64,000 nucleotides of DNA from Alphaproteobacteria bacterium (GTDB taxonomy: Bacteria; Pseudomonadota; Alphaproteobacteria; Micropepsales; Micropepsaceae). Positions 48,836 through 57,387 of the stretch are shown here, piece by piece (positions within the stretch are counted from its first letter, which is position 1; each line of letters opens with the position of its first letter). Made by a program: the position numbers and the translations under genes. Below the pieces are notes generated by a model. The model was not told the DNA's origin. It did not search any database and saw only the letters and a program-made list of their open reading frames with translations. Location: assembly GCA_947462105.1 (NCBI GenBank), contig CANHNJ010000012.1:1-64000 (forward strand), given 5' to 3'.

Positions 48836-50287
48836 ATGGGAAAAATCACAGGCTTCCTCGAGATCGACCGGCTGGATCGCGGCTATGAAAAGCCCGACAC
48901 GCGCCTGCACAACTACAAGGAATTCGTCCATCCGCTGCCCTATGCGGAAGTGGGCCGCCAGGCGGCGCGCTGCATGGATTGCGGCATTCCCTTCTGTCAC
49001 AATGGCTGCCCGGTCAACAATCTGATCCCGGACTGGAACAACCTGGTCTATCGCGACCAGTGGCGCAGTGCCCTCGAGACGCTGCACTCCACCAACAACT
49101 TCCCGGAATTCACCGGCCGCGTTTGCCCCGCGCCTTGCGAGTCCAGTTGCACGCTCAACATCCAGGACACGCCGGTCACCATCAAGACCATCGAATGCCA
49201 GATCGTCGATCGTGGCTGGGAAGAAGGCTGGATCCAGCCGGTGCTGGCGCCCAGTAAGAGCGGCAAGACGGTGGCGGTGGTGGGTTCGGGCCCGGCGGGC
49301 CTGGCCTGCGCCCAGCAACTGGCGCGCGCCGGTCATTCGGTGACGCTGTTCGAAAAGAGCGACCGCATCGGCGGCCTGCTCCGTTACGGCATTCCCGATT
49401 TCAAGATGGAAAAGCATCCCATCGACCGCCGCATGCGCCAGATGGAGGCCGAAGGCGTGATCTTCCGTCCGGGCGTCGAGGTTGGCGCCGGCACCTCGGT
49501 GCAGCAGCTTCTCACCGACTATGATGCGCTGGTGATGTCGGGTGGCGCCGAAGCGCCGCGCGACCTGGCCGTGCAGAACCGCGAACTGGATGGCATCCAT
49601 TTCGCGATGGACTTCCTCACCCAGCAGAACAAGCGGGTGGCGGGTGATGCCGAGGAAAAGGCGGCCCCGAACGGAACGCTGACCGCCAAGGGAAAGCATG
49701 TCGTGGTGATCGGCGGTGGCGATACCGGCTCGGACTGCATTGGCACCTCCAACCGTCATGGCGCGCTATCGGTGACGCAGCTGGAAATCATGCCCAAGCC
49801 GCCGGCGAAGGAAAACAAGCAGCTGGTGTGGCCCGACTGGCCCCTGAAGCTGCGCACCTCCTCGTCGCATGACGAGGGTGCGGGCCGTGACTGGGCCGTC
49901 TCGGCCAAGCGTGCTGTCGGCGAGAACGGCAAGATCACGGGTCTTGAGTGCGTTCGCGTCGAGTGGAAGCTGGGCGATGGTGGCAAGATGAACATGGTCG
50001 ATGTCCCGGGCAGCGAATTCACCCTGAAGGCAGATCTGGTGCTGCTGGCGATGGGCTTTGTCGGCACGCGCAAGGCTGGCCTGGTGGAGCAGGCGGGCGT
50101 GGCGCTGGATCCGCGCGGCAATGTTGCGGCCAATACCGCCGACTACAAGAGCAGCCAGGACAAGGTCTTTGCCTGTGGCGACATGCGCCGGGGCCAGTCC
50201 CTCGTCGTATGGGCGATCCGCGAAGGCCGCCAGTGCGCGCGCTCGGTGGATGAATTCCTGATGGGAAGTACACAATTGCCGCGCTAA
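48836..50287 (+). CDS. gltD: Glutamate synthase (NADPH) small subunit
   Basis: 483 residues. N-terminal Cys motifs C46, C49, C54 and C58 ([13 protein letters not shown]) and CPAPCESSC hold the 4Fe-4S clusters. The FAD site is [19 protein letters not shown] and the NADPH site [12 protein letters not shown]. It passes electrons from NADPH to GltB. Translation is probably coupled to gltB (5 nt gap). It converges with the exopolysaccharide locus. Confidence 0.97.
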   Translation: MGKITGFLEIDRLDRGYEKPDTRLHNYKEFVHPLPYAEVGRQAARCMDCGIPFCHNGCPVNNLIPDWNNLVYRDQWRSALETLHSTNNFPEFTGRVCPAPCESSCTLNIQDTPVTIKTIECQIVDRGWEEGWIQPVLAPSKSGKTVAVVGSGPAGLACAQQLARAGHSVTLFEKSDRIGGLLRYGIPDFKMEKHPIDRRMRQMEAEGVIFRPGVEVGAGTSVQQLLTDYDALVMSGGAEAPRDLAVQNRELDGIHFAMDFLTQQNKRVAGDAEEKAAPNGTLTAKGKHVVVIGGGDTGSDCIGTSNRHGALSVTQLEIMPKPPAKENKQLVWPDWPLKLRTSSSHDEGAGRDWAVSAKRAVGENGKITGLECVRVEWKLGDGGKMNMVDVPGSEFTLKADLVLLAMGFVGTRKAGLVEQAGVALDPRGNVAANTADYKSSQDKVFACGDMRRGQSLVVWAIREGRQCARSVDEFLMGSTQLPR

Positions 50288-50310
50288 GGCGCAGCACCGC
50301 TTCCTGCTCG

Positions 50311-51325
50311 CTAACTTGCCAGCACCAGTCCGACCGGCGCCGCGCTGGCGTTTTGCAACGCCTGCGTCGCATGGACCAGCGAACGCGCCTGCAGCTTGTC
50401 GCGCCGCGACACCAGCAGCGTGGCGTCGGCGTGGCGCGCGATCAGCGATGCATCGGGCCCCGAAAGCGTGGGCCCGCAATCCAGGATCACGAAATCACAG
50501 GCATCGCGCAGGATATCAATCAGCCGCGCCATCTGGGGTGACGCGAACATGGTGGCGGCGTTGGTGGGCCGCGCCTTCAGCGTCAGCAGGAAGGCCTGGC
50601 CGCGTGGGTCCTTCACCAGCGCATCGTTCAGCGTCACCGCGCCGCTCAGCACTTCCAGCAGGCCGGCGCTGCCGTCGGCGCCCAGCGCGGCGGCGGTGCG
50701 GTGCGCCGGATCGCAATCGATGATGATGGTCTTTTTGCCCATGCGCGCCGCAGCGCGGGCCATCGCCACCGCGATCACGCTCTTGGCATCGCCGGGCTCG
50801 GGCGCGGTCAGTGCCACCACCGAACCTTCGCCGCCGCGCTACTCCAGCTGGCGCAGCAGCGAGACGGTGGCGTGGGCGAAGCGGCTGGAAGGCCAGTCCA
50901 CCACATAGTCGGCGGCCTTGAGTGAGCCGGTATTGCTGATCTCGCCCAGGATGGGCGGTCCATGCCATTCCACGTCGGCGGTGGCGGGCAGGCGGCGCGC
51001 CAGCCGTCCTTGCGCCGTGCCGTTGCGGCGCATGGCGCGTGGTCGCAGCAGGTAGCCGAACTTTTCCAGCAGCAGCGCCAGCAGCGTCCCCAGCATCAGG
51101 CCCAGCGGCAGCGCTGCGCCGATGATCATCTTGCGCTTGGGCGATGCGGGCGATTGCGGCACGGCGGCGGGGCTGAGCAGGCGCGCCTCGGTGGTCAGCG
51201 CCGAGTCCTGGTCCTGCGCGTTGCGCAGGCGGCCGATGAAGGCTTCATAGGCGGTGCGGGTGGAGGTGGCGTTGGCTTCCATCGACGCCAGCTCGCCGTG
51301 CGCCAGGCTCTGGCTGGCCGCATCA
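50311..51325 (-). pseudogene. Wzc-type chain-length determinant/tyrosine kinase, 5'-truncated, with internal stop
   Basis: Two open stretches in the same frame (down to 50839 and from 50838 to 50311) are interrupted only by TAG at 50839-50841. Upstream part: the end of the Wzz/Wzc coiled coil (SLAHGELASMEANATSTRTA), a membrane segment (MIIGAALPLGLMLGTLLALLLE) and the linker to the kinase. Downstream part: the BY-kinase domain with Walker A in PEPGDAKS, Walker A' in TIIIDCDP and Walker B FVILDCGP. The missing residue reads like a Trp (TGG to TAG) between LLRQLE and RGGEGS. The N-terminal Wzz domain is gone: sequence before about 51325 belongs to a flippase in another frame. A GTG at 50820 with GAAGG could restart a free kinase domain. 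Confidence 0.75.
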
Positions 51326-52127
51326 GCAGCATGCCCAGCGCCGGCAGCGCGAAGGCGCCGGGACCGGCGATCAGGGTGACGAGATAGGCATGGGCATTGA
51401 GCGTGGCTTCGGTCAGCGCCACGCCCAGCAGCGACCAGCCGGTGAGTTCGCGGAAGATCGGGAAATAGGCTTTGAGGCGGCCCTTGCGCAGCGCCTGCCA
51501 CTGGCCGAGGAAGAAGGGCTTGCCGAAGGGCAGGAAGCTCAGCAGCGATGCCAGCAGCAGGAGCTGGCCGCCACGCGCCAGCGTCGTGGTCCGGGTGAAT
51601 TCCATTATCCCCAGGCCGATGACGATGATGACGCTATAGACCAGGTCGGACAGGATCGCCGACACCATGCGGTTTTCGACATAGGCCAGCGCGCGGGCGA
51701 ACCAGCGATAGCCGAACAGCGCGCCGAACAGCGCCAGCGGCACCGTCTCGGCCATGCCCGCGCCACTGAACAGCAGCAGCGCGCCGATCAGCAGCGTGAA
51801 GAGGACGCTGACCGCCAGGCTCATCTTGAAGCAGGCGTTGGTGTCGCGCTTCTCGCCGGCAATGACGCTGCGGGTGGCGGGCAGCACGAAGCCCGCGCCG
51901 GCGATGCTCACGGCGAAGGCGCCGATGATCAATACGAAGGAGAAGAGGCCGAACTTGTCGGCGGTCAGGTCACGCAGGAAGACGACCGAGGCGATGAAAT
52001 GCGCCCCCGACACCGCCACCAGTCCCATCGTGGAAACGCCATAGCGCCAGGCAAGCGCCAGCAACGCTTGCAGCCGCCCGCTTTGTGGGGACGGCGCCAG
52101 GCCCAGGGCGGATGCCGGCAGTGACAT
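51195..52127 (-). pseudogene. Polysaccharide flippase (Wzx-like), 3'-truncated by deletion
   Basis: The first about 270 residues are a normal MATE-like oligosaccharide flippase: the start MSLPASALGLAPSPQSG, then eight or so membrane segments, up to AGPGAFALPALGMLLMRP. After about 51317 the frame enters the wzc remnant out of phase and yields an Arg/Pro-rich tail (WKPTPPPPAPPMKPSS) that ends at 51195. Flippases have 12 to 14 segments, so a third or more of the protein is lost and function is unlikely. This junction, with wzc on the same strand, is best explained by one deletion that removed the flippase end, any genes between, and the wzc start. Confidence 0.75.
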
Positions 52128-52139
52128 GAACGGTCTTTC

Positions 52140-53027
52140 TTACGCGGCGAGAACCTGCAGGTCCGCTTCGGCCACGGTGACAGGTGCTTCGACCGCCCCA
52201 TTGGTACGGGTCAAAAGTAAAAAAACCGCCAGCGGATTGGTCACGGCATAACGCCAGAACAACCTTTTGGGCTCGCGGGCCAGGCGGTAGAGCCATTCCA
52301 GGCCCGTCGCCTGCATCCAGTCCGGCGCGCGCTTGTAGGCGCCGGTGACGAAATTGAAGCAGCCGCCACAGGTGACCAGCCAGCCGGCCTTGAGCCGGTA
52401 CTTGTTGCGCACGGCGAATTCATATTCGCGCGGCACCGACAGGCCGCCCCAGATCACATCGGGCTGGGTGAGGTTAATTTCGTCAACGATATCGTCTTCT
52501 TCATATTCGCTGAAATAGCCGTGCAGGCGGCCGACAATCTGAATTCCAGGATAGGTTTCGGAAAGAATCCGCGCCGACTCCGCATTGGCTTCCTCGGTCG
52601 CACCCAGCAGGAAGAAACGCAGGCCATGTTCGGCGCCAATCTTGGAAGCGTCACGGATGAAGTCGGTGGTGGCGCTGCGCTCGGGAATCGGCGTGGCGGT
52701 CAACAGGCGCGAGGCGAACACCGCCGCCTGGCCATCGGCATGGATGATGTCGGCCTGGGCGAAGGTGGCGCCGAAAGTCTTGTCCTGCGCCGCCAGCGCG
52801 ATGGCATGCCCGTTGGACGCAAAGACCAGCTTGGGCGGATGGATGTCGGTGCGCCGCGCCGCCAGGCAGTCGGCGAGCATCAGGCGGGCCATCTCGTCGC
52901 GCGACAGGCAAGCGGTCTTGAGGCCACCCAGCATGATCTCGGCATAGCTGTCATTGGCGGCGCTTTGCGGCGCCGTGAAGACTTCGTATTGCGGCGGCAG
53001 TTCCGGGGAGTTGATCGAGGTGCGCAT
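52140..53027 (-). CDS. WecG/TagA/CpsF family glycosyltransferase
   Basis: 295 residues. The GT26 core starts near residue 75 with PKLVFASNGHAIALAAQ, continues through ADGQAAVFASRLL and FFLLGATEEANAESARIL, and ends GWLVTCGGCFNFVTGAYKRAPDWM, the family signature end. GT26 enzymes add the second sugar (for example N-acetylmannosaminuronate or glucosyl) to a lipid-linked exopolysaccharide unit at the membrane. It overlaps the sugar transferase by one base (TGATG), so it acts on that enzyme's product. Start ATG 53027. Confidence 0.88.
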   Translation of the reverse strand: MRTSINSPELPPQYEVFTAPQSAANDSYAEIMLGGLKTACLSRDEMARLMLADCLAARRTDIHPPKLVFASNGHAIALAAQDKTFGATFAQADIIHADGQAAVFASRLLTATPIPERSATTDFIRDASKIGAEHGLRFFLLGATEEANAESARILSETYPGIQIVGRLHGYFSEYEEDDIVDEINLTQPDVIWGGLSVPREYEFAVRNKYRLKAGWLVTCGGCFNFVTGAYKRAPDWMQATGLEWLYRLAREPKRLFWRYAVTNPLAVFLLLTRTNGAVEAPVTVAEADLQVLAA

Positions 53028-53680
53028 CAGTGGGCGTTCCTGCCGCTGAGCACGGCCAGCGGGGTGCGCAGCAGGATCAGCAGGTCGTGGGTGACGGTGG
53101 TGTGCTCGACATACCAATTGTCCAGCGCGATGCGCTTTTCCATGTCGGCAAGTTCGGGCGTCTCGCCGCGCGCGCCATTCACCTGGGCCCAGCCGGTGAT
53201 GCCGGGCTTGACGCGCTGGCGTTGCGCATAGGCGGGAATGCGGGCGCCGTAATATTCGTCATGGGCGATGGCGTGGGGGCGCGGGCCCACCAGGCTCATC
53301 TCGCCGGACAGCACATTGAAGAGCTGCGGCAGCTCGTCGATGCTGGAGCTGCGCAGGAAGCGGCCGATGCGGGCGTCGTTCGCCGTCGCCTGCACCACAT
53401 TGTCACCATCCTCCAGCACGTGCATGGAGCGGAATTTCAGGATGCCGAAGACCTCGCCATTGCGGCCGTGGCGGCGCTGGCAGAACAGCACGGGGCCACG
53501 GGAATCCAGCACGATGGCCAGGCTGACCAGGGCCAGCAGCGGCAGCAGGAACAGGATGGCGGTCAGGCTGACGGCGATGTCCAGCACGCGCTTGGCGTCG
53601 AGTGCCGGTGCGCGCGAGGGTACCCAGAGGCGCAAGTCCTCGAAGGTGGAAAGGGCGGGGGTCTGATCCTGAATCGGCAC
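53027..53680 (-). CDS. Undecaprenyl-phosphate sugar-1-phosphate transferase
   Basis: 217 residues from a GTG at 53680. It is a monotopic phosphoglycosyltransferase core of the WcaJ/PssY type: one hydrophobic segment (about 32-57), then FCQRRHGRNGEVFGILKFRSM, the catalytic Asp in SSSIDELPQLFNVL, GEMSLVGPRPH and GITGWAQVNGARG. It starts exopolysaccharide synthesis by loading the first sugar on the lipid carrier. It lacks the extra N-terminal membrane helices of long WbaP-type enzymes. Gene order transferase-GT26-flippase-wzc fits an EPS biosynthesis operon. Confidence 0.92.
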   Translation of the reverse strand: MPIQDQTPALSTFEDLRLWVPSRAPALDAKRVLDIAVSLTAILFLLPLLALVSLAIVLDSRGPVLFCQRRHGRNGEVFGILKFRSMHVLEDGDNVVQATANDARIGRFLRSSSIDELPQLFNVLSGEMSLVGPRPHAIAHDEYYGARIPAYAQRQRVKPGITGWAQVNGARGETPELADMEKRIALDNWYVEHTTVTHDLLILLRTPLAVLSGRNAH

Positions 53681-53847
53681 GCTCTTGGCCTGTGAATGGC
53701 TTCTGCGAGCAGTCGTTGCAGGGGACGGGCCAAGGGGAACCCGGCCGAAAACCCCGGTTTATGTGGGATTTGGCACGGAATTTGGCCCGTCCGGTCCCGA
53801 AATGGGAGGTGGCCGCCGCACCGAGCCGGTGCGCAGGCCGGTTGGGT

Positions 53848-54879
53848 TCAGGCCAGGGACGCCTGCCAGGACCGGAGCCGGGCGTTGCCCGCGAAGAGCA
53901 GGGGCACCAGGGAGGCGATGTGGTTGTCCCGGGGCCCCAGGCCATAGCGGGGCAGCAGCCAGGGATTGCCCCCCGCCGACAGGGAGCCGGACAGGGTGGT
54001 GAACGCGTGGCTGAAGCCGGCATCGCGTACCGCCTGCCACGCCTTGGCGCCCACATCCGGCTTGTTGCCGAAGGGATAGGCGAAGAAACGGCAGGGGCCG
54101 ACTTCCCGTTCAATCACGGCCTTGGCGCCTGCCGCTTGCTGGCGCAGATATTCTTCGTCCTGCGCCGCATGCATCGGCCAATGGGTGTCGGCATGCGCGC
54201 CGATGGTGACGCCGCGCTTGGCCAGCGCGCGCACTTCGTTCCAGTCCAGGAAATGTTCAGAAGAGAAATTCTCCACCAGCGCTTCCAGCGCGCCGGGTGC
54301 AAAGGCGCTGCGCATCATCGCCAGGGCTTCCTCGGCCTTCGCGGCGGGCAGGAAGCGTAGATGGTCCGAGCCCAATCGTGCCCATTTCATGCGGCTTTCG
54401 TCGCCGTCCAGCCGTACCACTTCGGCGAAATGCGGCAGGCGATATGCGCCGCGCGGCGCGCGCAGGAAGAACAGCCAGGTAAGAAAGACGGGATTGGGCA
54501 GGCCGCTGCCGATATGGGCGGTGCTGACAAACAGCGTCCAGGGCATGCGGAATTCGTCCAGGATGTCGGCCGCCACGCCCAGCGTGTTGCGATAGCCGTC
54601 ATCCGACATCAGGAAGAGGCTGCGGCTGTACTTCTCCGGCTGGGCCATGACATCGTCGATGGCGTCCAGCGGCAGGACGTCGAAATCAAACTGCTTCAGC
54701 GCCGACAGGATGGCGCGGAAGTGCGCGACCTCGTGGTGATTGGTCTGCAGTTGCGGGTCGCGGGTGCGGCGCTCGACGCCATGAAAGAAGAGCGCGGCAG
54801 GCTGGCCGGTACGGCGCAGCGCGGCCGGGGGTATCCACCGGCCGAGTTCACGCGCGATCCGTCCAGCGGCAAGACCCAT
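53848..54879 (-). CDS. Polysaccharide deacetylase family protein
   Basis: 343 residues. The NodB-type metal site is LMSDDGYR (catalytic and metal Asp), GAHADTHWPM (two His) and RFFAYPFG (the Arg/Pro motif 3), so it is a CE4 deacetylase. There is no clear signal peptide, only a hydrophobic helix-poor start. It probably trims acetyl groups from the nascent or exported polysaccharide of the adjacent EPS locus. The link is inferred from position. It is separated from the sugar transferase by 167 bp that hold no gene. Confidence 0.88.
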   Translation of the reverse strand: MGLAAGRIARELGRWIPPAALRRTGQPAALFFHGVERRTRDPQLQTNHHEVAHFRAILSALKQFDFDVLPLDAIDDVMAQPEKYSRSLFLMSDDGYRNTLGVAADILDEFRMPWTLFVSTAHIGSGLPNPVFLTWLFFLRAPRGAYRLPHFAEVVRLDGDESRMKWARLGSDHLRFLPAAKAEEALAMMRSAFAPGALEALVENFSSEHFLDWNEVRALAKRGVTIGAHADTHWPMHAAQDEEYLRQQAAGAKAVIEREVGPCRFFAYPFGNKPDVGAKAWQAVRDAGFSHAFTTLSGSLSAGGNPWLLPRYGLGPRDNHIASLVPLLFAGNARLRSWQASLA

Positions 54880-54932
54880 ACCCTATATTGGCTAACCCGG
54901 CTTAACCGGAGGTTGCCGGGACGCCAATCCGG

Positions 54933-55547
54933 TCAGCCCATGCCCAGCGAGGCGCTGAGGGCGTGGAAGGCCCGCATGACCAGCCCGGGGAAGGCGATGA
55001 TGGCGACCGCCCAGATGGCCGTGGCGGCGGCGTTGGGGATCTGGAAGTGCCAGAACTTCACTTCGCTCATCCCCGCCACCAGCGGCACGATGGAACGGAA
55101 GGGGCCGGTGAAGCGGCCGATAAAGACGGCCCAGACCTCCCAGCGGCGGAAGAAATCCAGGCCCTTTTCCAGTTGGGCTTCGAAATGGCGGAATGGCCAT
55201 AAGTGTATAATCTTATGGTGGTATTTCACGCCGATGGCATAGCAGATCCAGTCGCCCGCCATCGAGCCCAGAAAGGCGCCCGTGATGGCCGGAAAGATGG
55301 AGATGTGGCTGGCCTCGATCACCCCGCCCATCGTCAGCAGCAGGACGGTGCCGGGGATCAGGGCGGAAATGCCGACAAACGATTCCGTGAAGGCGATGAT
55401 GGCGGCGATGGGAAAGCACCAGAGGGGATGGGCGCGCGCGGTTTCTTGCACGAAGATGAACAGGTCGTGAAACAGCTCCTGAAACACGCTTTGTCCCAAT
55501 TCTTGTCCGGGCCCGGGCCCGGTATTGCCGCGAAGGTCAGGCTGCAC
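54933..55547 (-). CDS. DedA family membrane protein
   Basis: 204 residues, 4-5 membrane segments. Family motifs: FTESFVGISALIPGTVLLL, GAFLGSMAGDWICYAIG and the Arg-rich loop FIGRFTGPFRSIVPLVAGM. DedA proteins are lipid-carrier scramblases, and some recycle undecaprenyl phosphate. That would fit beside polysaccharide genes. The start is uncertain: GTG 55547 or GTG 55487. Both lack a strong ribosome binding site. It is divergent from the RND adaptor gene. Confidence 0.88.
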   Translation of the reverse strand: MQPDLRGNTGPGPGQELGQSVFQELFHDLFIFVQETARAHPLWCFPIAAIIAFTESFVGISALIPGTVLLLTMGGVIEASHISIFPAITGAFLGSMAGDWICYAIGVKYHHKIIHLWPFRHFEAQLEKGLDFFRRWEVWAVFIGRFTGPFRSIVPLVAGMSEVKFWHFQIPNAAATAIWAVAIIAFPGLVMRAFHALSASLGMG

Positions 55548-55744
55548 ATAGCGCGCCCGTCACAGATGTACCAGCCGCCCAGGAAACTGGGACAGATTCG
55601 ACATATTTTCGGTTCAAGTGGCTGCTATCTCACGCCCCAGCACTAGGGTATAGGTGCCGGGATTCCAGCCCTTTGCGGCGGTAACATCCCTGTTCCGACG
55701 CCCCTGTCCAACTTTTGCTCTTAGAATTTCGAAACGGACCGCCA

Positions 55745-57361
55745 ATGACCATCGACCGCCCGCGCCATGACGAAGACCTGACCACTTGGGGCAAGGTGAG
55801 ACGCTGGAACGCAAACCATCCGCGCATCTCGCGCGTCGTGTGGTTCGGGCTGGCGCTGGCCCTGCTGGCGGGCCTGGTCTACGCCCTGACGCCGGACCCG
55901 CGCCTTGGCTTCCGCACCGCCGGTGGTCCGGGCGGTGGACGCGGTGGCCCGGGTGGTGCGCAGCAGGCGCAGCCGGTGGGCGTCGCCACTGCCGTGCGCG
56001 GCCCGATCAATGTCTCGGTCAATGCGCTGGGCACCGTCACGCCGCTGGCCACCGCCACGGTGCGGCCGCAGGCTTCGGGCATGCTGATGAAGATCAATTT
56101 CACCGAAGGCCAGTTGGTCCGCGCCGGCGATGTGCTGGCCGAGATCGATCCGCGTCCCTACCAGGCGACGCTGGCGCAGGTCGAAGCCGTGCTGGCGCGC
56201 GACCAGGCCACGCTCACCAACCAGAAGACCGACCTGGCGCGCTATGAAGAGCTGGCCAAGCAGAACGCCATCTCGCAGCAGCAGCTGGCGACCAGCCGCG
56301 CCCAGGTGGCCGCGACATCCGCGACCATCCAGGCCGACCAGGCCAACGTCCAGACTGCGCGCATCAATCTTGGCTATACCCGCGTCGTCTCGCCGGTGAC
56401 CGGCCGCGTCGGCCTGCACCTGGTCGATGTCGGCAACATCGTCTCCAACGGCCAGGCCGGCGGCCTGGTGGTGGTGACGCAGCTGGATCCCATGTCGGTG
56501 CTGTTCACCGTGCCGGAAGATAATGTCTCCGCCATCATGCGCCGCATGAGCGAGGGCAACACGCTGAACGTGGATGCCTATGATCGCAGCCAGACCGCGC
56601 TCATTACTTCGGGCAGCCTCGCCACCGTGGACAATGTGATCGATCCCACCACCGGTTCGGTGAAGCTGCGCGCCCTCTTCGACAACAAGGAAGGCAAGCT
56701 CTTCCCCAGCCAGTTCGTCAATGTGCGCCTGCTGGTCGATACGCTGCAGGATCAGGTCATCGTGCCGCTGCCGGCGATCCAGCGCGGTTCAGACGGCACC
56801 TTCGTCTTCATCGTCACGCCCGAAAAGACCGTGATGACGCGCACGGTGAAGACCGGCGTGGAAGACGGCGAGCGCATCGCCATCACCGAGGGTCTGCAGC
56901 CCGGCGATACGGTTGTGGTGGACGGCGCCGATCGCCTGCGCGACGGCGCCACGGTCACCGTTCCCGCCCGCACCGCCGCCATCGCGCCGCCCTCCGCCGG
57001 TGCTGGTGCGCCGGGCCGTGCGGCCGGCCGTGGCTTCAGCCCGGCGCAGATCGCGCGCGTCAAGGCGGCCTGTGGTGACGACATCAAGAAGCTTTGCTCG
57101 ACGCCGGAACAGCTTGCGGCCCGTGGTCCGGCGGGCGGCGGCGGCGCCAATCGCGGTGCCGCTGGCGGCGGCGCTGCTGGCGGTGGTGGTGCTGCTGGCG
57201 GCGGCGCTGCGGCGCGTGGCCCGCAGACGCCCGACATGCAGATGGTGCGTTGCCTGACGCGCAATCGCGAAGAACTTGGCCGCCAGTGCACGGCGGCGCT
57301 GCCTGCGGGCCGTGGCCGTGGCGGCAACTTCGCCGGCGGTGGCGGCGGCGGTTTCCCCTGA
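55745..57361 (+). CDS. RND efflux periplasmic adaptor (MdtA-like) with Cys-rich C-terminal tail
   Basis: 538 residues. N-terminal anchor (about 34-49), lipoyl and beta-barrel domains of a membrane fusion protein (VSVNALGTVTPLATATVRPQ, PVTGRVGLHLVDVGNIVSNG, MSVLFTVPEDNVSAIM) through about 415. Then comes an unusual tail: C443-x7-C451, a Gly/Ala-rich insert (about 461-492), and C503-x11-C515. The pattern CGDDIKKLC ... CLTRNREELGRQC resembles the Cys-rich GLG1-type repeat, not seen in standard MdtA. A Gly/Arg-rich stretch also follows the anchor. It is the first gene of the operon, with the two permeases following after 26 and 9 nt. Confidence 0.92.
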   Translation: MTIDRPRHDEDLTTWGKVRRWNANHPRISRVVWFGLALALLAGLVYALTPDPRLGFRTAGGPGGGRGGPGGAQQAQPVGVATAVRGPINVSVNALGTVTPLATATVRPQASGMLMKINFTEGQLVRAGDVLAEIDPRPYQATLAQVEAVLARDQATLTNQKTDLARYEELAKQNAISQQQLATSRAQVAATSATIQADQANVQTARINLGYTRVVSPVTGRVGLHLVDVGNIVSNGQAGGLVVVTQLDPMSVLFTVPEDNVSAIMRRMSEGNTLNVDAYDRSQTALITSGSLATVDNVIDPTTGSVKLRALFDNKEGKLFPSQFVNVRLLVDTLQDQVIVPLPAIQRGSDGTFVFIVTPEKTVMTRTVKTGVEDGERIAITEGLQPGDTVVVDGADRLRDGATVTVPARTAAIAPPSAGAGAPGRAAGRGFSPAQIARVKAACGDDIKKLCSTPEQLAARGPAGGGGANRGAAGGGAAGGGGAAGGGAAARGPQTPDMQMVRCLTRNREELGRQCTAALPAGRGRGGNFAGGGGGGFP

Positions 57362-57387
57362 TCCTTCAGTATTAGGCTATTGTTGAC

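Noticed and set aside
50311-50820. Stand-alone tyrosine kinase as a normal gene
   Set aside because: The frame is continuous with the upstream membrane part except for one TAG, and the locus carries a deletion. A split gene remains possible but less likely.
53681-53847. Gap between the deacetylase and the sugar transferase
   Set aside because: I saw no ORF, terminator or repeat that could be supported.
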